Positions 40,306 to 48,566 of a DNA stretch of 54,136 nt are shown one piece after another. The stretch's first letter is position 1; every line of letters starts with the position of its first letter. The DNA is taken from assembly GCA_964423835.1 (NCBI GenBank), contig CAYRGJ010000023.1:1-54136 (forward strand), written 5' to 3'. Origin of the DNA: JAFGCL01 sp964423835 (GTDB lineage Bacteria; Chloroflexota; Dehalococcoidia; UBA2247; RBG-13-53-26). The notes under the pieces were generated by a model. It saw only the letters and a list, made by a program, of their open reading frames with translations. It did no database searches and was not told the DNA's origin. Made by a program: the position numbers and the translations under genes.

Positions 40306-41677
40306 TGTCATCCTCCAGGGGCAGATTCTCAAACCGGGTTATGTCCTGGCGGAATCTCAGGTTGCGCTGGCCCTGCGGCCCGTTTCGGTGCTTGGCGATG
40401 ATGATATTGGCGATGCCCTCGGGATAGGGGGAGTCCGGGTTCATCCGCTCCCACTCTTCCCTCTTGGTGTACACGTCTTCCCGGTAGATGAACATGACGA
40501 CGTCGGCGTCCTGCTCGATGCTGCCGCTCTCCCGCAGGTCCGAGAGCATGGGAACGTGGCTGGGCCGCTGCTCCACCGCCCGGCTCAGCTGTGACAGCGC
40601 CAGCACCGGGCAGTCCATCTCCCGCGCCAGGCCCTTGAGCCCCCGGGATATGTCAGTGACCTCCTGCACCTTGTTCTCGGATCGACCGTCGCCGCGCATC
40701 ATCTGCAGGTAGTCCACGACGATGAGATCGAGGCCCCGCTCCTGGTGCAGCCGGCGGGCCTTGCTGCGCATGTCGGTCACCCTCAGGCTGGGCGAGTCAT
40801 CTATGTAGATGGGGAGCGTGGAGAGCCGGCCGGTGGCTTCCATGACCCTCTTCTCCTGCATCGGAGTGTACTGCCGGTTGAGGACGCGCCGGGAGTCGAT
40901 CTCCGCCTCCATGGAGAGTAGCCGCTGCACCAGCGTTTCCTTGGCCATCTCCAGGCTGAATATGGCCACCCTCGCTCCCTGCCCCTGAGCGGCGTTGCGG
41001 GCGATCCCCAGGGCCAGGCTGGTCTTGCCGAGAGAGGTCCTGGCCGCCAGGATGACCATGTCGGAGCGCTTCATCCCGCCCAGAAGCTCGTCCAGGGCGG
41101 GGAAGCCGGTGTCCACATGCCGAAGCCTGCCCGGCTCCGCGGCGCCCGGCTCCGCGGCGATGCCGCCCTCCTCCCAGTAATCCTCCAGGATGCGGCCTAC
41201 GGGCACGAAGTCCCGGGGGCTGTCCCCGCGGCGGACCCTCAGCAGGGCGTCCTCAGCCCGCCGGATGGCCGAGTCCACATCGGGGTCGGCCTCATAGCCG
41301 ATGCGGGCGATCTCGGCCGCCGCCGATATCAGCTTTCGGTCAACGTGCAGGCTGCTGACGATCCGGGCATAGTCACTGAAGTGGATGGACGTGGGCAGCC
41401 TCTCCACCAGCAGGCTGAGGAAGCCGGCTCCGCCCATGGCCTCCAGCCTGCCCTGCGCCGACAGCTCCCGGGCCACGGTGATCTGGTTGATGGCGTCGCC
41501 GCGATCATAGAGCGCCAGGCAGGCCTCGTAGCCCCAGCGGTTCTTCTCGCGATAGAAGGCCTCGGGCTTCAGCACGACAGCCGCGTCAGCGATCAGGTCC
41601 GGGTCCACCAGCAGAGAGCCAAGAACAGCCTCTTCGGCCTCCACGTCGGCGGGCGGCAGTTTCCCGTCGTCCGCCAC
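40271..41677 (-). CDS. dnaB: Replicative DNA helicase DnaB
   Basis: A 468-residue replicative helicase. The N-terminal helical domain (AEEAVLGSLLVDPDLI...) is joined to the RecA-like motor with Walker A ARTSLGKT (212-219), LFSLEM-type IFSLEMAKETLVQRL, and VVDYLQMM (Walker B), followed by the DnaB-type LRESGSIEQDADVVMFIYRE. No intein is present. The start is GTG 41677, which shares one base with the rplI stop. It is essential and single copy, useful for placing the genome. Confidence 0.96.
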   Translation of the reverse strand: MADDGKLPPADVEAEEAVLGSLLVDPDLIADAAVVLKPEAFYREKNRWGYEACLALYDRGDAINQITVARELSAQGRLEAMGGAGFLSLLVERLPTSIHFSDYARIVSSLHVDRKLISAAAEIARIGYEADPDVDSAIRRAEDALLRVRRGDSPRDFVPVGRILEDYWEEGGIAAEPGAAEPGRLRHVDTGFPALDELLGGMKRSDMVILAARTSLGKTSLALGIARNAAQGQGARVAIFSLEMAKETLVQRLLSMEAEIDSRRVLNRQYTPMQEKRVMEATGRLSTLPIYIDDSPSLRVTDMRSKARRLHQERGLDLIVVDYLQMMRGDGRSENKVQEVTDISRGLKGLAREMDCPVLALSQLSRAVEQRPSHVPMLSDLRESGSIEQDADVVMFIYREDVYTKREEWERMNPDSPYPEGIANIIIAKHRNGPQGQRNLRFRQDITRFENLPLEDDNEQGAFPRFSS

Positions 41678-42132
41678 TACTCCTCCCTGGCAACGACTAC
41701 CCTGACCGTTGGGGCCAGGTCCTTGCTCAACCTCACGGTGAGCTCATGTGTTCCCAGGGTGCGAATAGGGGACTCCAGATTGACCATAGTGCGGTCAATG
41801 GGGGCCCCGGTGACGCGCGCCAGCTCCTCCGCCACCTGGCTGTCTCGAATGGAGCCGTAGAGACGCTCTCCATCGATGGCCTTGGCCTTGATGTTGAAGG
41901 TGACCACCAGCCCTTCCATCTGCTGGGCCAGCATGTTCAGCTCATCGGCGTGGCGCTGCTGGTCCTGGTCTTCCTTGCGAAGACGCACTTCAACGTCCTT
42001 CAGGGCCGCCGGGGTAGCGGGCCGCGCCAGGTTTCGCTTCAGCAGGAAGTTCCTGGCATAGCCGTCGGCTACCTCCTTCACGTCCCCTGCCTTGCCCACC
42101 CGTGGCACATCTCTGAGCAGTACAACTTTCAT
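41677..42132 (-). CDS. rplI: 50S ribosomal protein L9
   Basis: A 151-residue ribosomal protein L9. MKVVLLRDVPRVGKAGDVKEVADGYARNFLLKRNLA is the conserved 23S rRNA-binding N-terminal domain, followed by the long central helix and the C-terminal domain with LYGSIRDSQVAEEL. The frame is open further upstream, but ATG 42132 starts the conserved sequence and lies seven bases after a TATAAT box, so the transcript is predicted leaderless. It heads the rplI-dnaB-dnaD-loader operon. Confidence 0.96.
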   Translation of the reverse strand: MKVVLLRDVPRVGKAGDVKEVADGYARNFLLKRNLARPATPAALKDVEVRLRKEDQDQQRHADELNMLAQQMEGLVVTFNIKAKAIDGERLYGSIRDSQVAEELARVTGAPIDRTMVNLESPIRTLGTHELTVRLSKDLAPTVRVVVAREE

Positions 42133-42139
42133 GGGCGCT

Positions 42140-42167
42140 ATTATACCTTCCCCTGGGGCAATTGCAA
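42140..42167 (-). promoter_or_regulatory. Promoter of the rplI-dnaB operon (leaderless)
   Basis: Minus strand TTGCAA (42162-42167), 16-base spacer, TATAAT (42140-42145). Only seven bases separate the -10 from ATG 42132, placing the transcript start at the start codon. Confidence 0.65.
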
Positions 42168-42276
42168 AGTGGCGGCCGAGCACCGTTCCGGGGAGGGGGC
42201 CGGTGACGTGACAATGTCATAATTCGCCTTCGGCCCCGGCTGGCCGGGGGTTCCGCCGTTGCGCCGGCCGGCGTGC

Positions 42277-42305
42277 TTGACAATGGCGCTGGCGGCACCT
42301 AGAAT
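42277..42305 (+). promoter_or_regulatory. Sigma-70 promoter of the lipid-kinase-like gene
   Basis: TTGACA (42277-42282), 17-base spacer, TAGAAT (42300-42305). Transcription would start near 42312, with a leader containing AAGGAGAGAG before the coding region at 42383. Confidence 0.7.
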
Positions 42306-42382
42306 CGGCGCCAGTCACGCCATCCCAGCCCGCCGGACAGGCGGCCGGCGGGGGCATTCATCCCACAAGGAGAGAGCCTGGA

Positions 42383-43306
42383 CTGGACGTAACCACCGCT
42401 TTCATAGTCAACTCGGTGGCGGCGAATCGCTGTAGCCGGCGCTGGCGGTGGGTCCTGGACCGCATAGCGCGGGACGGACACCGTCCGGCCGCGGTCCGGA
42501 TGACCCGGGCCTTCGGCGAGGCCACCCGTCTGGCCAGGGACGCTGTCAGCCAGGGGTGCCGGCAGCTGGTGGCCGTCGGTGGGGACGGCACGGTCAACGA
42601 GGTGCTCAATGGCCTGTTCGAGAACGGGGTGTCGCTGGATGGAGGCGTAGCCCTGGGCATCGTGCCGCTGGGTTCCGGCTGCGACCTGGCCCGCACCCTG
42701 GGGATCACGGCCGAAAGCTCTCCCGCGCTGGGCTCTCCCTCGCGGCGGCGGACGGTCAGGACGGATGTGGGCCGGGTGGAGTACACTGACCTGGAGGGAC
42801 GGCGGCGCACCCGCCTCTTCTTGAACATCGCCGATCTGGGTGCGGGCGGTCTGGTGGTGGAGAAGGCCGGCAGCGCCCCCTCCTTTCTGGGGCGGCGGCC
42901 TAACTACACGTGGGGCATACTCACCGCGGCGCTGGCCTACCGGGCCCGGAAGGTGAGGATCACCATCGACGGCGGGCCGCCCCTGGACCTGTTGACCCGG
43001 AACACCATCGTGGCCAATGGCCGGTACTTCGGGCGCGGGTTCCTGGCGGCCCCGGAGGCCAGGATGGATGACGGGCTGTTCGACATCGTCAACATCGGCG
43101 ACCTGGGCACCCTGGAGGCGCTGTGGAACGTCCCCCGGCTCCGCCGCGGGACCTACCTGGGGCACCCCAGGGTGAGCCGGTTTCGAGGGCGAAGGGTGGA
43201 GGTGGAGAGCCAGGAGAGGGTGCTCCTGGAGATGGACGGCGACCTGGTGGGGACCCTGCCGGTGGTGTGCGAGATCATGCCCGCCGCCGTCGATGTCATT
43301 ATCTAG
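42383..43306 (+). CDS. Diacylglycerol/sphingosine kinase family lipid kinase
   Basis: A DAGK-catalytic-domain protein, about 307 residues if the first beta strand is included. VAVGGDGTVNEVLNGL is the nucleotide-binding GGDGT motif, and GIVPLGSGCDLARTLGI replaces the usual PxGTGND with GSGCD. EMDGDLVG near the end is the conserved catalytic-lobe motif. The family's first strand is encoded as TTAFIVNS at 42392-42415, upstream of the first normal start codon (GTG 42416, with no ribosome site). The only in-frame start-like codon with a good Shine-Dalgarno sequence is CTG 42383, nine bases after AGGAGA. That start is proposed but uncertain; 42416 would give 296 residues. Confidence 0.8.
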   Translation: MDVTTAFIVNSVAANRCSRRWRWVLDRIARDGHRPAAVRMTRAFGEATRLARDAVSQGCRQLVAVGGDGTVNEVLNGLFENGVSLDGGVALGIVPLGSGCDLARTLGITAESSPALGSPSRRRTVRTDVGRVEYTDLEGRRRTRLFLNIADLGAGGLVVEKAGSAPSFLGRRPNYTWGILTAALAYRARKVRITIDGGPPLDLLTRNTIVANGRYFGRGFLAAPEARMDDGLFDIVNIGDLGTLEALWNVPRLRRGTYLGHPRVSRFRGRRVEVESQERVLLEMDGDLVGTLPVVCEIMPAAVDVII

Positions 43307-43323
43307 CTGCAGGAGGGCAAGCG

Positions 43324-44433
43324 ATGGCTGACCCGCGCGTGGAAAAGCTGGCCCAGGTGATCGTGGCGTACTCCGTGGCCGTGCGCCCCGGCGACAAGGT
43401 GGTTATCGAGGGCGAGAGCCTGGCGGAGCCGCTGCTGAAGGCGGTCTACATCGAGACGCTGAAGGCCGGAGGGCATCCCCTGATGCGGGTGTCCCTGCCG
43501 GGCATGGAGGACCTGCTCTTCAAGTATGCCTCGGATGAGCAGCTGCAGCACGTGCCCCAGCCCCTTAAGCTGACCACCGATACCTATGACGTTCGGATCG
43601 CCATCGGCGGGGCTGACAACACGCGGTCGCTGACCAACGTGGACCCGGCCCGGATGGTGCTTCATCAGCAGGCGCGCGGGGATCTGATGAAGGTGTTCAT
43701 GCAGCGTTCGGCGGCCGGGGAGCTGCGCTGGACCTATGTGGTCTTTCCCACCAACGCCTACGCCCAGGATGCGGAGATGAGCCTGGGGGAGTACGAGGAC
43801 TTCGTCTACCGCGCCTGCCTGCCGGACATGGCTGACCCGGTAGGCTACTGGCGGCGGTTCTCGGAGCGCCAGCAGAAGGTGGTCGACTGGCTCAGGGGCA
43901 AGGAGTGGCTGCGGGTGGTGGGGCCGGAAACCGAGCTGCGCGTCGGCATTGCAGGGCGGCCCTTCATCAACTGCGACGGGCACTACAACATGCCCGACGG
44001 GGAGGTCTTCACCGGGCCGGTGGAGGACAGCATGGAGGGCCATGTCTTCTTCTCTTACCCGGCCATCTATGGCGGCCGCGAGGTGACCGGGGTGAGGCTG
44101 TGGTTCGAGAAGGGCCGGGTGGTGAAGGCCACGGCGGATAAGAACCAGGACTTCCTCCTCAAGACGCTGGACACCGACGCGGGGTCGCGTTTCGTGGGTG
44201 AGTTCGCCATCGGGACCAATGAGGGAGTGGACCGCGCCACCAGGGAGATCCTCTTTGACGAGAAGATCAACGGCAGCTTCCACCTGGCGCTGGGAGCAGG
44301 GTACCCGGAGACGGGAAGCCGCAACGAATCAGCCATCCACTGGGATATGGTCAGCGATCTGCGCCGTGGCGGGGCGATCTGGGCCGACGACCAGCTGCTC
44401 TACCGGGACGGCCGCTTCACCATCGACTTCTGA
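43324..44433 (+). CDS. Aminopeptidase, M29 family (AmpS/AmpT-like)
   Basis: A 369-residue metallo-aminopeptidase that removes N-terminal residues from peptides in the cytoplasm. Conserved metal-ligand regions are MPDGEVFTGPVEDSMEG (about 220-236), FAIGTNEGVD, and HLALGAGYPETGSRNESAIHWDMV (about 320-340). The start is ATG 43324 behind GCAGGAGGG. It follows the lipid kinase after 17 bases, and the open frame overlaps that gene only in its untranslated extension. It is probably cotranscribed with the TIGR04076 gene downstream. Confidence 0.92.
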   Translation: MADPRVEKLAQVIVAYSVAVRPGDKVVIEGESLAEPLLKAVYIETLKAGGHPLMRVSLPGMEDLLFKYASDEQLQHVPQPLKLTTDTYDVRIAIGGADNTRSLTNVDPARMVLHQQARGDLMKVFMQRSAAGELRWTYVVFPTNAYAQDAEMSLGEYEDFVYRACLPDMADPVGYWRRFSERQQKVVDWLRGKEWLRVVGPETELRVGIAGRPFINCDGHYNMPDGEVFTGPVEDSMEGHVFFSYPAIYGGREVTGVRLWFEKGRVVKATADKNQDFLLKTLDTDAGSRFVGEFAIGTNEGVDRATREILFDEKINGSFHLALGAGYPETGSRNESAIHWDMVSDLRRGGAIWADDQLLYRDGRFTIDF

Positions 44434-44466
44434 CCGGGTTGGTTCCCGAGAAAGGCTGGTGGCACT

Positions 44467-44739
44467 ATGGGCGAGATGTTGGACCTGGTGGCCCGGGTCA
44501 TTTCCACCAAGGGCACTTGCGCCCTGGGGCACAAGGTGGGGGACGAGTTCCTGATCGGCCAGAGCACGCCGCCGGGGCTGTGCGCCTGGGCCTTCTGCGC
44601 CCTGTGGCCCTTCGCCACCGTGCTGCAGGCCGGCGCCTCCTTCCCCTGGGAGGGCGTGGGCGACCGGGCTACGGCTGCCTGCCCCGACGCGGACAACCCG
44701 GTGGTCTTTGAGCTGACCCGGCGCCGCCCGCAGCCTTGA
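44467..44739 (+). CDS. TIGR04076 family protein
   Basis: A 90-residue protein of the TIGR04076 family: GTCALGHKVGDEFLI (17-31), GLCAWAFCALWPFATVLQAGASFPW and ACPDADNPVVFELTRR. Conserved cysteines may bind a metal or cofactor, but no function is established. It lies 33 bases after the M29 aminopeptidase gene and is the last gene before a GC-rich hairpin. Confidence 0.8.
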   Translation: MGEMLDLVARVISTKGTCALGHKVGDEFLIGQSTPPGLCAWAFCALWPFATVLQAGASFPWEGVGDRATAACPDADNPVVFELTRRRPQP

Positions 44740-44789
44740 GTGCGCCGCGGGCCGTGTTTGCCGCCCTCCGGGGGCTAGCCGGGGTTGGC

Positions 44790-44811
44790 GCCGCCCCCCC
44801 AGGGGGGCGGC
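44790..44811 (+). terminator. GC-only hairpin after the M29-TIGR04076 genes
   Basis: GCCGCCCCCC (44790-44799) and GGGGGGCGGC (44802-44811) form a 9-10 bp stem. No T-run follows, so it is at best a non-canonical terminator. Confidence 0.4.
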
Positions 44812-44880
44812 GGGAGCCGGGGCGGAGGCGCGCGTCACGCTGCGCCTTGTGCTGCAGAAAACAATTGCCGGAGCCGGATG

Positions 44881-44909
44881 TTGACAATTACAGACACCAT
44901 TGGTATACT
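44881..44909 (+). promoter_or_regulatory. Strong promoter of the MarR-family regulator
   Basis: TTGACA (44881-44886), 17-base spacer, TATACT (44904-44909), preceded by TGG as an extended -10. The AT-rich CTAAAAATAATTAG just after the -10 is an imperfect palindrome and could be an autoregulatory site. A GGCGGCC/GGCCGCC hairpin (44941-44957) lies in the leader. Confidence 0.75.
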
Positions 44910-44986
44910 AAAAATAATTAGCGACACACTAAGCTATGTTGGCGGCCCCCGGCCGCCAGTAATAGATTGGGTGACGGAGGTTTTCA

Positions 44987-45532
44987 TTGGGTAGCAACGG
45001 CGCGAACGATGAACTGATCGACAGCACGCTGGCGCTGTCAGAGAGGGCCTTCCGAGAGCTCTTCCCCATACTGCCCAAGGAGTGGCTGAGCCTGGATCTG
45101 AGCACGCCGCAGTTGAAGGTGGTTCTGCTGCTGCTGGTGCAGGGCCCATCGCGGATGAGCGTCATTTCGGCGACGCTGGGCGTCTCGCTGGCCACCGGAA
45201 CGGGCGTGGTGGACCGGCTGGTCGAGCGGGGCATTGTAGTGCGCCAGGGCGACCCTGAGGACCGCCGGGTGGTCCTCTGCCGCCTCTCCCCGAAGGGCGA
45301 AAAGATGCTGGTGGGCCTGTGGAAGCTGGCCCGTGAGCACGCCGAGATGATGTTCCGGTCACTGTCCGAGGAGAAGATCATGGCGGTCAGGGCCGGGCTG
45401 GAAGCCCTCCTTGAGGCCGGCGCTGCTACCAAGGACCAGTTGGGCATCGAGAGCTTCGTCTCCAGTGTGGGCGGCAGCGCCGCCCGCAAGGCATCGAACC
45501 CGGGCTCCAGGTCCCGGAAACGGGCGCCATAG
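44987..45532 (+). CDS. MarR-family transcriptional regulator
   Basis: A 181-residue winged-helix regulator. STPQLKVVLLLLVQGPSRMSVISATLGVSLATGTGVVDRLVERGIVVRQGDPEDRRVVLCRLSPKGEKML (about 39-108) is the MarR DNA-binding domain; the DxRxxxxxLTxxG wing motif is readable as DRRVVLCRLSPKG. Helices on both sides make the dimer. A C-terminal tail of about 25 residues is basic. The start is TTG 44987 with GGAGG six bases upstream. MarR proteins usually repress their own gene and a neighbour; here the neighbour downstream is a two-component system, and the ligand is unknown. Confidence 0.9.
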   Translation: MGSNGANDELIDSTLALSERAFRELFPILPKEWLSLDLSTPQLKVVLLLLVQGPSRMSVISATLGVSLATGTGVVDRLVERGIVVRQGDPEDRRVVLCRLSPKGEKMLVGLWKLAREHAEMMFRSLSEEKIMAVRAGLEALLEAGAATKDQLGIESFVSSVGGSAARKASNPGSRSRKRAP

Positions 45533-45629
45533 CCGGCGGCCCGGGGCGGGGCGCCAGCCCCGCTGCGGCCTCCCTGGATGCCATACTCTTCACCGCTGTT
45601 CGGCCCGTGTGTTGACGGCCGCGTTGGTG

Positions 45630-45635
45630 TAAAAT
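45630..45635 (+). promoter_or_regulatory. Candidate -10 box before the histidine kinase gene
   Basis: TAAAAT, directly preceded by TG, ends ten bases before ATG 45646. A TTGACG at 45612-45617 is too close (12 bases) to be its -35. If used, the leader would be only about three bases, close to leaderless. Confidence 0.35.
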
Positions 45636-45645
45636 CAGTGGTGTA

Positions 45646-47526
45646 ATGAAGAGGCGTGGCGCGGCCGGAGCCGCGGCCGAGAGCAGGAGAGCGCCCCGGA
45701 CAGGCCCCGAGGTCTATCGCGGCTTCTTCGATCAGTCCCTGGACGCCGCGTTCGTCGTGGACGAGTCCGGGGCGATCATCGAGGCCAACAAGTCTGCGGT
45801 AGACCTCTTCATGTACGGCCGCCGCCGGCTGGACCGGATGTCCCTCAAAGAGCTGTATGCGCAGGCTGCCCAGATGGAGCAGGTGTGGCGGGACCTGCAG
45901 CAGAAGGGGTACGTCAAAGACCGGCAGGCCAGGATGCGGAAGAGGGACGGGACGGTATTAGACTGCCTGGTCACCATGGTCGCCGAGCGCGGCGACGACG
46001 GCCAGATCGCCCGCTGCTACTGCACTGCACGCAACGTGAACGAGTACGAGCGGACACTGGAGGCACTGCGAGAGAGCGAGCGCCGCTACAGCCTGCTGGC
46101 AGAGAGCATCATGGACGTCATCTGGATCCTGGACACCGAGCTCCGTCTCACCTACCTCAGCCCCTCGGTGGACCGGCTCCGCGGCTACAGCGCCGAGGAG
46201 GTCATGTCCCAGGGGCTGGACCAGGTACTGACCCCTGATTCCCTGCGCAAGGCGAAGCGGCTGATGAAGGCGGAGCTCTCGGGCAAGAAGAACCTCAAAG
46301 AGCGGTTCAAGCTGGGAACGGTGGGGCTGGAGATGACCCACAAGAATGGTGGGACGGTGTGGACCGAGAACAAGGTGACCCTCCTGTACGGCCCGGACGG
46401 CTACCCCGCGGGCCTGATGGGCGTCACCCGGGACATCACGGAGCGCCGCAAGATGGAGGCGTCGCTGCGCGACAGCGAGCGGAGGTACCGGCTGCTCGCG
46501 GAGAACATCACCGACGTGATCTGGGTCTCCGACATGAACATGAACCGCACCTACGTCAGCCCCTCGGCCAAGAGCCTGCAGGGATTCAAGTCGGTGGATG
46601 ACATCCCTCAGAATGTGAAGGACCTGCTGACCCCGGCCTCTTTCAGGAAGGCGAGCAAGATCTTCGCCCGGGAGCTGACGGCCGAGAAGCGGCGGAGGAA
46701 CCCCAGGCGATCATGGACCATCGAGGTTGAGGTCAAGCGCCAGGACGGTTCGACGGTGTGGACCGAGGACCGGATCTCCTTCCTGCGGGACAGCTCCGGA
46801 AGGCCGACCGGCTACCTGGGGGTGACTCGCGATATCACCCTGCGCAAGCAGGCCGAGGATGCGCTGCGCGCGCTGTCGCGCCGGCTGGTGGAGGTACAGG
46901 AGCTGGAGCGGCGGGGCATTGCCCGGGAGCTGCACGACCACATCGGGCAGGAGCTGACCGGGCTGAAGCTGTCCCTGGCCATGGTCTCTCGCCTGCCGCC
47001 GGAGCAGGTCAAGGCCAGGATGTCAGAGGCGCAGACCGCTATCAATGAGCTGGTGGCGCGGGTGCAGGACCTGTCGCTTGACCTGCGGCCGGCGATGCTG
47101 GATGATCTCGGCCTGGTGCCGGCCCTGCTCTGGCACTTCGAGCGCTTCAACAGCCAGACCGGGGTCCGGGTGGCCTTCCGCCACCGCGGTATTCAGAGGC
47201 GTTTCGCCCCGGAGATAGAGACGGCGGTCTACCGGATAGTGCAGGAGGGCCTGACCAACGTGGCCCGCCATGCCGGGGTGGTGGAGGCCTCCGTCCGCCT
47301 GGTGCTCAACAAGGGCGTCCTGGGTGTGTATATTGAGGATGAAGGCATCGGGTTTGACACGGAAGCCGCCTTTGCCCGGGGCACCTCCAGCGGCCTGACT
47401 GGCATGCAGGAGCGGGCCACGCTGCTGGGCGGCCAGTTCGAGATCATATCCGCGCCGGGAGCCGGCACGCTCCTGGTGGCGAAGTTCCCTGCCGGGAGTG
47501 CGGCTAGATTGGGGAGGCATGTATGA
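45646..47526 (+). CDS. Cytoplasmic PAS-domain sensor histidine kinase (NarL-type, HisKA_3)
   Basis: A 626-residue sensor kinase. Three PAS domains are visible at about 24-130, 140-265 and 270-405; the last two end in the PAC-like GVTRDITERRKMEASLRDSE and GVTRDITLRKQAEDALRALS. A HisKA_3 dimerisation domain follows, with phosphoacceptor His430 in ARELHDHIGQELTGLKLSL, then HATPase_c (about 520-615, with VYRIVQEGLTNVARHA and GVYIEDEGIGFD). No membrane segment is present, so it senses a cytoplasmic signal such as redox state, oxygen or a ligand through its PAS domains. It overlaps the response regulator by ATGA. Confidence 0.93.
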   Translation: MKRRGAAGAAAESRRAPRTGPEVYRGFFDQSLDAAFVVDESGAIIEANKSAVDLFMYGRRRLDRMSLKELYAQAAQMEQVWRDLQQKGYVKDRQARMRKRDGTVLDCLVTMVAERGDDGQIARCYCTARNVNEYERTLEALRESERRYSLLAESIMDVIWILDTELRLTYLSPSVDRLRGYSAEEVMSQGLDQVLTPDSLRKAKRLMKAELSGKKNLKERFKLGTVGLEMTHKNGGTVWTENKVTLLYGPDGYPAGLMGVTRDITERRKMEASLRDSERRYRLLAENITDVIWVSDMNMNRTYVSPSAKSLQGFKSVDDIPQNVKDLLTPASFRKASKIFARELTAEKRRRNPRRSWTIEVEVKRQDGSTVWTEDRISFLRDSSGRPTGYLGVTRDITLRKQAEDALRALSRRLVEVQELERRGIARELHDHIGQELTGLKLSLAMVSRLPPEQVKARMSEAQTAINELVARVQDLSLDLRPAMLDDLGLVPALLWHFERFNSQTGVRVAFRHRGIQRRFAPEIETAVYRIVQEGLTNVARHAGVVEASVRLVLNKGVLGVYIEDEGIGFDTEAAFARGTSSGLTGMQERATLLGGQFEIISAPGAGTLLVAKFPAGSAARLGRHV

Positions 47527-48182
47527 GCAAGAAGACGACCATTATGCTGGCGGACGATCACCAGGTAGTGCGCCACGGGCTGAGGGTGCTGCTGGAGGCT
47601 GAGCCGGAGTTCAACATAGTGGGCGAAGCCAGCGACGGCATCGAGGCTGCGGACATGATTGAGAGCCTTCACCCGGACGTGGTGGTGCTGGACCTGATGA
47701 TGCCCGGCATGAATGGCCTGGAGGTGACGAGGCAGGCCAGCCAGCGCTCGCCAGGCACCAACGTCATCATCCTCTCCATGTACACCAATGAAGCCTATGT
47801 GCTGGAGGCCCTGAGGGCGGGCGCCAAGGCCTACGTCCTCAAGTCCGCCACCTCGGACGAGCTGATCCGGGCCATACGGCAGGCCGCTTCGGGCGGCCGG
47901 TACCTCAGCCCCCCGCTCTCGGAGCGGGCCATCGAAGCCTACTCGCGGAAGGCTGAGGGGGCGGCCATGGACCCCTACGAGACCCTGACCACCAGGGAGC
48001 GTGAGGTCCTGCAGCTGGCTGCCGAAGGGTGCACCAACGCCGAGATCGCCTCCCGCCTGTCCATCAGCCCCCGAACGGCGGAGACGCACCGCACCAACCT
48101 CATGCGGAAGCTGGGGCTTCACAGCCAGACCGACCTCATCCGTTTTGCCATACGCCGCGGGATTCTGCCGCTGGAAACCTGA
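47523..48182 (+). CDS. LuxR/NarL-family response regulator
   Basis: A 219-residue response regulator. The receiver domain has the acidic pair Asp11/Asp12, phosphoacceptor Asp57 in VVVLDLMMPGMNG, and a conserved Lys near 107 in AYVLKSA. The C-terminal LuxR-type helix-turn-helix LTTREREVLQLAAEGCTNAEIASRLSISPRTAETHRTNLMRKL (about 152-200) binds DNA. Its ATG overlaps the kinase stop (ATGA), so the two are cotranslated and form a cognate pair. Likely targets include the region just downstream, which carries a CTACGTAG palindrome. Confidence 0.95.
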   Translation: MSKKTTIMLADDHQVVRHGLRVLLEAEPEFNIVGEASDGIEAADMIESLHPDVVVLDLMMPGMNGLEVTRQASQRSPGTNVIILSMYTNEAYVLEALRAGAKAYVLKSATSDELIRAIRQAASGGRYLSPPLSERAIEAYSRKAEGAAMDPYETLTTREREVLQLAAEGCTNAEIASRLSISPRTAETHRTNLMRKLGLHSQTDLIRFAIRRGILPLET

Positions 48183-48201
48183 CCCCACGGATGTCCCGCC
48201 C

Positions 48202-48240
48202 GTCAGGCTGTCAGTTGTAGGACTACGTAGCCTCCCTGAC
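48202..48240. promoter_or_regulatory. Inverted repeat around a CTACGTAG palindrome
   Basis: GTCAGG and CCTGAC arms flank the perfect palindrome CTACGTAG at 48223-48230. It lies 20 bases after the LuxR-type regulator gene and 22 bases upstream of the next promoter, where activator sites of such regulators often are. ATTACGTGG follows at 48244-48252. Confidence 0.4.
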
Positions 48241-48261
48241 CGAATTACGTGGACCTACTGA

Positions 48262-48289
48262 TTCACACTGGGAGAAATCGTAGTATATT
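48262..48289 (+). promoter_or_regulatory. Promoter before the small cysteine-rich proteins
   Basis: TTCACA (48262-48267, five of six consensus bases), 16-base spacer, TATATT (48284-48289, five of six). Transcription would begin near 48297 and give a long leader to ATG 48567. Confidence 0.5.
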
Positions 48290-48566
48290 AGTGTTGCTAA
48301 TGGTTAGGATCGCCGTTACATTTCCAGAGAGGGGGGGGAGTTCGGCATCCATCGGTCAAGGTCCTGGCCCGGCACGTTAAGAGAGAAAGTTCACTCCAAC
48401 AACCAACCTGGTGCACTTGAGCAACTGACAAGAGAATACCCGGCACGCATGACCAGGCAGAAACCTGTTGGCGACAGGCGATGGGATCGCAGCTTCGGAA
48501 ACAGGGCGACTCGGCCACCTCTTCGTCACGAAGGGTGGACCAATTTCAACTGGGGAGGATAGAGTC

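Larger units (their letters stand above)
48183..48566. other. 384-base intergenic region with promoter and inverted repeats
   Basis: This gap holds an inverted repeat GTCAGG (48202-48207) / CCTGAC (48235-48240) enclosing the 8-bp palindrome CTACGTAG (48223-48230), then a promoter at 48262-48289. A leader of about 270 bases follows, leading to ATG 48567. The first arms could also end the response regulator transcript. The leader base composition is lower in GC than its surroundings. No known riboswitch or tRNA fold was recognised in it. Confidence 0.5.

Noticed and set aside
48297..48566. Known riboswitch or tRNA in the long leader
   Set aside because: No cloverleaf, T-loop sequence or conserved riboswitch core could be identified by eye, so only the gap is described.
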